Below, piece after piece: positions 58,438-64,000 of a stretch of 64,000 bases of DNA. The stretch covers positions 87,455 through 151,454 of the forward strand of contig JANINW010000030.1 of NCBI GenBank assembly GCA_024508935.1. Direction: 5' to 3'. Source of the DNA: Flavipsychrobacter sp. (GTDB lineage: Bacteria > Bacteroidota > Bacteroidia > Chitinophagales > Chitinophagaceae). Made by a program: the position numbers and the translations under genes. Within the stretch, counting starts at the first letter, position 1, and each line of letters starts with the position of its first letter. Under the pieces are notes generated by a model, which searched no databases, was not told where the DNA came from, and worked only from the letters and a program-made list of their open reading frames with translations.

Positions 58438-61278
58438 ATGGCAACGAAGAAAACGGCTACAGCCGCGAAAGAGCAGAACAAAAAGACCTCCCTGAAAACA
58501 GCAGATGACCGGCAGCACAAGGATGATGAGATATTCATCAAAGGTGCGCGCATGCATAATCTTAAAAATGTTGATGTAGCCATCCCACGTAACAAACTGG
58601 TAGTAGTTACAGGTGTATCGGGCAGCGGCAAAAGCAGCCTGACCATGGATACGCTTTTTGCAGAAGGGCAGCGCCGCTATGCAGAAAGCCTTAGCGCTTA
58701 TGCCCGCCAGTTCCTGATGCGCATGGATAAACCTGACGTGGATTACATAAAGGGCATTTGTCCGGCAATAGCTATTGAGCAAAAAGTAACCACCCGCACG
58801 CCACGTAGTACCGTGGGCAGCATGACAGAGATATACGATTACCTGCGTTTGCTATTTTCACGTATTGGCCGCACTTATTCGCCAGTAAGCGGCATGGAAG
58901 TAAAGAAAGACAGTGTGAGCGATGTGGTAGACTATATAAAAAAACTGGGCAAAGGCGTAAAGGTGCAAATAGTAGTGCCGCTGGTAACCCGCTACGGGCG
59001 CAGCGTACAAGAGGAACTAAACATATTGATGCAAAAAGGCTTCAGCCGCGTATACGCAAAAGGGCATGATGAAAAACCAGTGCGTATTGAGGAGGTGCTA
59101 AATGGTGATTATAAACTACCGGCAAAAGACTTGTACCTGCTGATAGACCGCATTGTCACTAAAGAATTTGACGAGGATGACCTCCACAGACTGGCCGATA
59201 GTATCCAGACCGCGTTTTATGAAAGTGAAGGTGAATGCTGGCTGGAACTGGACGGCAAAAAAATGCAGAGCTTCAACAACCGGTTTGAAGCAGATGGCAT
59301 GACCTTTGAAGAACCTACACCTAACTTATTTTCATTCAATAATCCTTATGGTGCGTGCCCTCATTGCGAAGGCTTTGGGCAGGTATTGGGTATAGATGAA
59401 GACCTGGTGATACCCGATAAACGCCTGAGTGTATACGAAGGTGCAGTGGCCTGCTGGCGTGGTGATAAGATGAGCGAATGGAAAGATTCTTTTGTGCGCA
59501 CAGTAGCTAAGTATGACTTTCCCGTACACAAGCCTGTTGCTGACCTTACAGAAAGTGAGCACGAATTGCTATGGGAGGGCAATAGCCGCGTAAATGGTAT
59601 TCGTGACTTTTTCCAGATGGTAGAACAGAACCTGTACAAGGTACAATATCGCGTGATGCAAGCCCGCTACCGCGGCCGCACGCTTTGCCCTACCTGCAAA
59701 GGCACGCGCCTGCGTAAAGAAGCCGGTTATGTAAAAGTGAGCAACGCCACCATAGGTAACCTGATGATGATGCCGGCATCAGACCTGAACGAATGGTTCC
59801 AGCATATGGAATTGACTGCTAATGAAAAACAAATAGCCAAACGCATACTTATAGAAATAAACCAGCGGATAAAAACCCTGTTGGATGTAGGATTGGGATA
59901 CCTGACGCTGAACCGCCTTGCCAATACATTGAGCGGTGGTGAAAGTCAGCGTATACAGCTTACCAAATTCCTGGGCAGCAACCTTACCGATTCGCTATAC
60001 ATACTGGATGAGCCGAGTATAGGGCTGCATACCCGCGATACGGAACGGCTGATAAGCGTATTGAAATCATTGCGCGACCTGGGCAATACAGTGGTGGTGG
60101 TAGAGCACGATGATATGATGATGCGTGAAGCAGACTACATCATAGACATGGGACCATTGGCCAGCCACCTGGGAGGAGAAGTAATAGCTGCAGGCCCATA
60201 TAAAGAACTCATCAAAAACAAAATGAGCCTTACCGGGCAATACCTGAGTGGGGCATTGCAGATAGAGATACCTGCGAAAAAACGTAAGCCTCGTGGCAGT
60301 ATTCGCATGGAAGGTTGCAAACAACACAATCTCAAAAACATTGATGTAGACTTTCCGCTAAATGTGATGTGCGTAGTGACCGGCGTGAGTGGTAGTGGTA
60401 AAACGACGCTGGTAAAACAAACGCTGTACCCTGCCCTCCAAAAACACTACGGTGAAGGCACTGACAGGCCAGGCCTGCATAAATACCTGGGCGGCGACCT
60501 GGACAATATTGCGCATGTGGAAATGATAGACCAAAACCCTATCGGCAAATCATCCCGCAGCAACCCGGTTACTTATATCAAGGCATGGGATGAAGTACGC
60601 AAGCTGTTTACTAAACAGCCTTTGGCGAAAATGCGCGGCTTTGCAGAGAAACACTTTTCCTTCAATACAGATGGCGGTCGATGCGATACCTGCAAGGGTG
60701 AAGGGGAAGTGATCGTAGAAATGCAATTCCTGGCAGATGTGCACCTGCTATGCGAAAGCTGCAAGGGGAAACGATTTAAAGACGAGGTGCTGGAAGTTAC
60801 CTACCGGGAGAAGAATGTATTTGATGTGTTGGAAATGGGTGTAGACGATGCTATTGCTTTCTTTAAAGATGAAAAGAAAATAGCCACCGCATTACAGCCT
60901 TTAAGCGATGTAGGGCTGGGTTATGTGAAACTGGGCCAAAGCAGTGATACCCTGAGCGGTGGCGAGGCGCAACGCGTAAAGCTGGCATCATTCCTGGGCA
61001 AGGGCGCGGCCAAGGAGAAAGTATTATTCATCTTCGACGAACCTACCACCGGCCTGCATTTCCACGATATAAAAAAATTGCTGGGTTCTTTTGACGCGCT
61101 GATAGAGCAAGGGCATAGCATCATAGTAATAGAACACAACACAGATGTGATAAAAAGCGCCGACTGGGTAATAGACCTGGGCCCTGAAGGCGGAGCCGGG
61201 GGCGGCCATCTTTTATATGAAGGCGAACCGGAAGGTTTGAAAAAAGTAAAAGAAAGTTATACCGGGAAATACATGTGA
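58438..61278 (+). CDS. uvrA: Excinuclease ABC subunit A
   Basis: A 946-residue DNA-damage sensor for nucleotide excision repair. Two ABC modules are seen: Walker A GVSGSGKSSL (about 60) and GVSGSGKTTL (about 650), signatures LSGGESQRIQLTKFLG and LSGGEAQRVKLASFLG, and Walker B ILDEPSIGLH and IFDEPTTGLH. Zinc-ligand cysteines are in CPHCEGFG, CPTCKGTR and CDTCKGEGEV. A basic N-terminal tail (MATKKTATAAKEQNKKTSLK) precedes the first module. Confidence 0.96.
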   Translation: MATKKTATAAKEQNKKTSLKTADDRQHKDDEIFIKGARMHNLKNVDVAIPRNKLVVVTGVSGSGKSSLTMDTLFAEGQRRYAESLSAYARQFLMRMDKPDVDYIKGICPAIAIEQKVTTRTPRSTVGSMTEIYDYLRLLFSRIGRTYSPVSGMEVKKDSVSDVVDYIKKLGKGVKVQIVVPLVTRYGRSVQEELNILMQKGFSRVYAKGHDEKPVRIEEVLNGDYKLPAKDLYLLIDRIVTKEFDEDDLHRLADSIQTAFYESEGECWLELDGKKMQSFNNRFEADGMTFEEPTPNLFSFNNPYGACPHCEGFGQVLGIDEDLVIPDKRLSVYEGAVACWRGDKMSEWKDSFVRTVAKYDFPVHKPVADLTESEHELLWEGNSRVNGIRDFFQMVEQNLYKVQYRVMQARYRGRTLCPTCKGTRLRKEAGYVKVSNATIGNLMMMPASDLNEWFQHMELTANEKQIAKRILIEINQRIKTLLDVGLGYLTLNRLANTLSGGESQRIQLTKFLGSNLTDSLYILDEPSIGLHTRDTERLISVLKSLRDLGNTVVVVEHDDMMMREADYIIDMGPLASHLGGEVIAAGPYKELIKNKMSLTGQYLSGALQIEIPAKKRKPRGSIRMEGCKQHNLKNIDVDFPLNVMCVVTGVSGSGKTTLVKQTLYPALQKHYGEGTDRPGLHKYLGGDLDNIAHVEMIDQNPIGKSSRSNPVTYIKAWDEVRKLFTKQPLAKMRGFAEKHFSFNTDGGRCDTCKGEGEVIVEMQFLADVHLLCESCKGKRFKDEVLEVTYREKNVFDVLEMGVDDAIAFFKDEKKIATALQPLSDVGLGYVKLGQSSDTLSGGEAQRVKLASFLGKGAAKEKVLFIFDEPTTGLHFHDIKKLLGSFDALIEQGHSIIVIEHNTDVIKSADWVIDLGPEGGAGGGHLLYEGEPEGLKKVKESYTGKYM

Positions 61279-61282
61279 TACT

Positions 61283-61340
61283 AATTGCAAAGGGCAAAAT
61301 TCAAAATGGGAAACTGTTTTGAATTTTGCCCTTTGCAATT
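61283..61340. repeat. Perfect 24-bp inverted repeat after uvrA
   Basis: Arms 61283-61306 and 61317-61340 are exact reverse complements of 24 bases, with a 10-base loop. The stem is A/T-rich (AATTGCAAAGGGCAAAATTC at the outside). It may end uvrA transcription, but it lacks a proper T-run and is longer than other terminators here, so it could instead be a small repeat element. Confidence 0.75.
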
Positions 61341-61407
61341 CTTTAGAAACAAAGCTGGCTTTGACCCTATTTAAGATATAATCAATATTTTGTTCGGAAG
61401 TTTCATA

Positions 61408-62045
61408 TTACCAGAATTTCCACCAGGGCTTGTACTCTTTAGGCTTAGACTCACTTGTATAAAAATACAATGTCGGCACAACTATATTTTTTAGCATTTC
61501 TTCAACAACCTTATCCTGGTCTTTCCAAGACGCCTGATTAGCCAACGTGTAATTTTTGTACACACTTAAAAAATCCATGAAACTTTGTTCTAACCTGGAT
61601 ATAAAACCTACATCACTCATGAAGGACAAATCAAAGCTATATTGATAATCACCTATAAGGACTGATTCATCATCAAACACTAAAACATTACCATCTTCTC
61701 CAAGGTCATTCAACCATGTAGTAAGCTTATACCAATCCATTTTATCTTTTAGAGGCGTCTCATATAATTTGCACAGTATAACACCAATAGGTACTTGGGG
61801 AGATATGTGAGTTACTGCACCATAATTAGCATATAGAAATTCGGAAAAACAACTAAAAATTTCCTTTATATTTTTTGCAAGTGATAGTTCTATAAAAAAA
61901 TAATCAGGCTCCTGGCCCTTGCAATAAAGTTATCAGCCCATTCCACTATATCATTTCGTGTAACTATCCCACCCTGCATACAGGTGTAGAACAAGAGTAT
62001 TTCCTGGATATGTTCTTTAGGCTTCGAAGTTTTCATCCTGTCCAT
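61408..62045 (-). pseudogene. Frameshifted gene for a hypothetical protein of about 210 aa
   Basis: Two reading frames on the minus strand belong together. The first, from ATG 62045 to TAG 61890 (51 codons, MDRMKTSKPKEHIQEILLFY, then GGIVTRNDIVEWADNFIA), breaks off. The second is open from 61929 to 61408 and continues PDYFFIELSLAKNIKEIF, through the ATG at 61740 (MDWYKLTTWLNDLGEDGNVL) to a Trp/Lys-rich end. One missing base in the GCAAGG run near 61920 would join them as ADNFIAKGQEPDYFFIELSL, a natural protein sequence. It is AT-richer than its neighbours. I cannot tell pseudogene, programmed shift or sequencing error apart. The fold may be immunity-protein-like, but that is a guess. Confidence 0.65.
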
Positions 62046-62049
62046 GGAA

Positions 62050-63186
62050 TTACAACACTGGCAACACACGGTTCTGAACTGCGTATACCATTTTTATAGA
62101 CATAGTATGCAACTGGGTTTTGCTATGCGCATTCCGCTCTATATAGTAAATGGTATCGGTTATCAGTTTTACCATACTGGCGAATACCTCAAGAGGCACC
62201 TGCATTGCTGCCAGCTTTTGTACAAACTGCCCTTCTTCCTGTGGTAATGCCGGCGGCACTTGTGGCAAGTACCGTACACGTATAGCCTGTTCCAGCAATT
62301 GTATAATATAGTGCAGGAAATTCTTTTGCTGTTCGCGACCTGCCTTACTCCACTCCTCAGCCCATTTCGCAATAGCAATACCGTTGTTTGTAAACAGCGC
62401 ATTGAAATAATTACGAACATCAGGAAACAAATCATTCTGTGCGTGTCTTGCCAGGCGTAAGGCTTCGGTAAAACTGCCTTGCGACAAATGAGCTACCTGG
62501 GCAGCCTTCCGGTCGTCTGCCAGGCCACGTTGCATAAGCGCATTAGCTATGTCCTGTTCAGGCACGGGGGCCAGGCGCACTATTTGAGTGCGCGATAAAA
62601 TAGTTGGTAGGATATCTTCGGTGTTTTCTGCTACAAATATCAGTATAGTGTCGGCAGGCGGCTCTTCTATCAGCTTCAGCAATATATTTCCTTCCTTACC
62701 CAGGTATTCGGGCCGCCAGATGATCTGTATCTTTTTGCCTCCTTCATACGATTTCAGGTTGAGTGTATCAATGATCTCCCGGCATTCTTCCGCTGTAATA
62801 TTACCCTGTTTGTTTTCGGCATTTATAAACTGGAGCCAGTCATAAGTTGTGCCGTAGGGTGTTTGCAACACATACTCGCGAAAGTCTTTAATAAAATGAC
62901 GACTCATTGCTTTTACGCCCGGCTTAGGGGGTATAGACGGGAAACTGAAATGCAGGTCGGCATGCTCCAGTTTAGACACTTTACCGCAGTTGGGACAATG
63001 CCCGCAAGCATCAGTAGCCGTTTTAGCCTCACAGAAAATATATTGCGCCAGGGCTAAAGCAAGGGGTAAACCTCCCGTTCCTTCATTCCCGCATAAAAGC
63101 AAAGCATGGGGGAAATGCCCGCTCTGCCACATATTTAATAACCCTTGCTTAGCACTTTGCTGTCCTACTATATTACTGAATTGCAT
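62050..63186 (-). CDS. holB: DNA polymerase III subunit delta'
   Basis: A 378-residue clamp-loader subunit. The start MQFSNIVGQQSAKQGLLNMW and the degenerate P-loop GNEGTGGLPLALAL fit delta' proteins, which do not hydrolyse ATP. The zinc site CEAKTATDACGHCPNCGK (about 51-68), the KIQIIWRPEYLGKEGNILLK block and EEPPADTILIF follow in order. It is 4 bp upstream of the frameshifted gene, so the two are likely cotranscribed. Confidence 0.93.
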   Translation of the reverse strand: MQFSNIVGQQSAKQGLLNMWQSGHFPHALLLCGNEGTGGLPLALALAQYIFCEAKTATDACGHCPNCGKVSKLEHADLHFSFPSIPPKPGVKAMSRHFIKDFREYVLQTPYGTTYDWLQFINAENKQGNITAEECREIIDTLNLKSYEGGKKIQIIWRPEYLGKEGNILLKLIEEPPADTILIFVAENTEDILPTILSRTQIVRLAPVPEQDIANALMQRGLADDRKAAQVAHLSQGSFTEALRLARHAQNDLFPDVRNYFNALFTNNGIAIAKWAEEWSKAGREQQKNFLHYIIQLLEQAIRVRYLPQVPPALPQEEGQFVQKLAAMQVPLEVFASMVKLITDTIYYIERNAHSKTQLHTMSIKMVYAVQNRVLPVL

Positions 63187-63250
63187 GCTTCTGTGTCCTT
63201 ACATCCAAAAGTAAAGAGGAAACGGGGCTTGCAGTAGGAAGAAAAGATTT

Positions 63251-63283
63251 TTTGGAAGTAATATTTTTTCTTGCATATCTTTG
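63251..63283 (+). promoter_or_regulatory. Bacteroidota-type promoter for the SPFH gene
   Basis: TTTG at 63251-63254, 21 bases, then TATCTTTG at 63276-63283, a full consensus match. The gene starts at 63329. Confidence 0.7.
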
Positions 63284-63328
63284 TGATATCAAAATAATAT
63301 CATTTAGAATTTATTAAAAACACACTAT

Positions 63329-64000
63329 ATGGAAAAGATCATCAAACCCATGAACGGATACCTTGCATTACTCATTTCATTAGTATTGCTGGGTGTTGCC
63401 ATCTATCTCTTTACACAGGGCCCAGAGAACCCTGTAATGATAGCGCCCGGTATTATATCGTTTGGCCTGGCATTGTTCCTGCTGAAAGGCCTTATGATCA
63501 TTCAACCCAACCATGCGCGCATACTTAACTTCTTCGGTAAATACTCCGGTACGGTAAAAGACAACGGGCTTTTCTTTGTAAACCCATTATATGCTACTAT
63601 TAAAGTGACACAACGTGCGCAAAACCTGGCTACCCCTACCCTGAAAGTGAATGATAAAATGGGTAATCCAATAGAAATTGGCGCGGTGATAGTATGGCAG
63701 ATCAATGATACCTATAAAGCGGCCTATGATGTGGCAGACTATATGATCTATGTTAAGACCCAGAGCGAGGCTGCTCTGCGCAACCTTGCTACCAGCTTTG
63801 CCTACGATAATATTGAGGATGAAACAGCGACCATCACCCTACGCGATGGCGGGCAAAAAGTAAATGAATTGCTGGAAGAAGAACTGGCTAACCGCTTGTC
63901 CAATGCCGGCATTATCATACAGGAAGCACGTATCAGCCACCTGGCCTATTCGCAGGAGATAGCCGGAGCGATGCTGCAACGCCAGCAGGCTACCGCTATA
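63329..64000 (+). CDS. SPFH domain protein, N-terminal 224 residues (cut by window edge)
   Basis: An open frame from ATG 63329 to the window end with no stop. MEKIIKPMNGYLALLISLVL starts two membrane helices (about 9-29 and 36-54), then an SPFH/band-7 domain with IQPNHARILNFFGKYSGTVK, NGLFFVNPLYATIKVTQRAQ and AVIVWQINDTYKAAYDVADY. The final visible part (RISHLAYSQEIAGAMLQRQQ) is the helical tail that drives oligomerisation. Proteins of this type scaffold membrane microdomains or regulate proteases. The C-terminus is not visible. Confidence 0.9.
   Translation, partial: MEKIIKPMNGYLALLISLVLLGVAIYLFTQGPENPVMIAPGIISFGLALFLLKGLMIIQPNHARILNFFGKYSGTVKDNGLFFVNPLYATIKVTQRAQNLATPTLKVNDKMGNPIEIGAVIVWQINDTYKAAYDVADYMIYVKTQSEAALRNLATSFAYDNIEDETATITLRDGGQKVNELLEEELANRLSNAGIIIQEARISHLAYSQEIAGAMLQRQQATAI

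Noticed and set aside
1-64000. CRISPR arrays, tRNA or rRNA genes, insertion sequences, prophage.
   Set aside because: No regularly spaced repeats, no cloverleaf or rRNA-like sequence, and no transposase, integrase or phage protein were seen.

Overview
The window looks like a chromosomal stretch of an aerobic member of the Bacteroidota, most likely close to the Chitinophagaceae. The reasons are the fused CcoNO cbb3 oxidase subunit, a single-haem CcoP, a type B type-IX-secretion sorting domain, an S46 dipeptidyl-peptidase, several SCKK-type lipoproteins, and many promoters of the Bacteroidota form (TTG, about 21 bases, TAnnTTTG). No rRNA, tRNA, CRISPR array, phage or insertion sequence was seen. 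Family names rest on motifs read by eye, not on database searches.

Bases 1-29,200 form a respiration and stress region. It holds the start of a PEP synthase, a Mla-type lipid transporter (mlaE-F-D), a universal stress protein, an operon of small membrane or stress proteins ending in cardiolipin synthase, an L,D-transpeptidase, a coiled-coil protein with a CoA-transferase, the cbb3 oxidase genes (ccoS-NO-Q-P-G-H and a SafE-like protein), the copper ATPase ccoI, a persulfide-dioxygenase-like protein, a PLP decarboxylase, a histidine kinase with a FixL-like PAS domain, a receiver-CRP/FNR hybrid regulator, DUF1003 and Hsp20.

The main result is a shared promoter layout. Thirteen promoters in this region carry two TGA-N6-TCA (FNR/CRP-type) boxes whose centres are 22 bp apart (21 in one case). 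The nearer box centre lies exactly 29.5 bp upstream of the -7 element. Nineteen perfect boxes fall in about 1.7 kb of intergenic DNA; my scan by eye found none in the intergenic DNA from 29 to 64 kb. The obvious candidate regulator is encoded in the middle: a FixL-like kinase overlapping a gene that joins a receiver domain to a CRP/FNR DNA-binding module. This would be the FixL-FixJ-FixK pathway reduced to two proteins, controlling cbb3 oxidase, copper loading, sulfide handling, envelope maintenance and chaperones together.

Bases 29,200-64,000 are mostly housekeeping: a 2'-5' RNA ligase-like protein, secA, an RlmI-type methyltransferase, recN, an S46 peptidase, a large type-IX-secreted protein, a second histidine kinase, an ABC exporter with a LolA-like protein, thrS, infC, an NlpC/P60 hydrolase, RNase Y, uvrA, holB and the start of an SPFH protein. 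Oddities here are two near-identical 55-bp RNA elements ending in a terminator hairpin (53.2 and 53.4 kb), a 115-bp tandem duplication carrying a terminator (45.6-45.8 kb), a frameshifted gene (61.4-62.0 kb) and a perfect 24-bp inverted repeat after uvrA.
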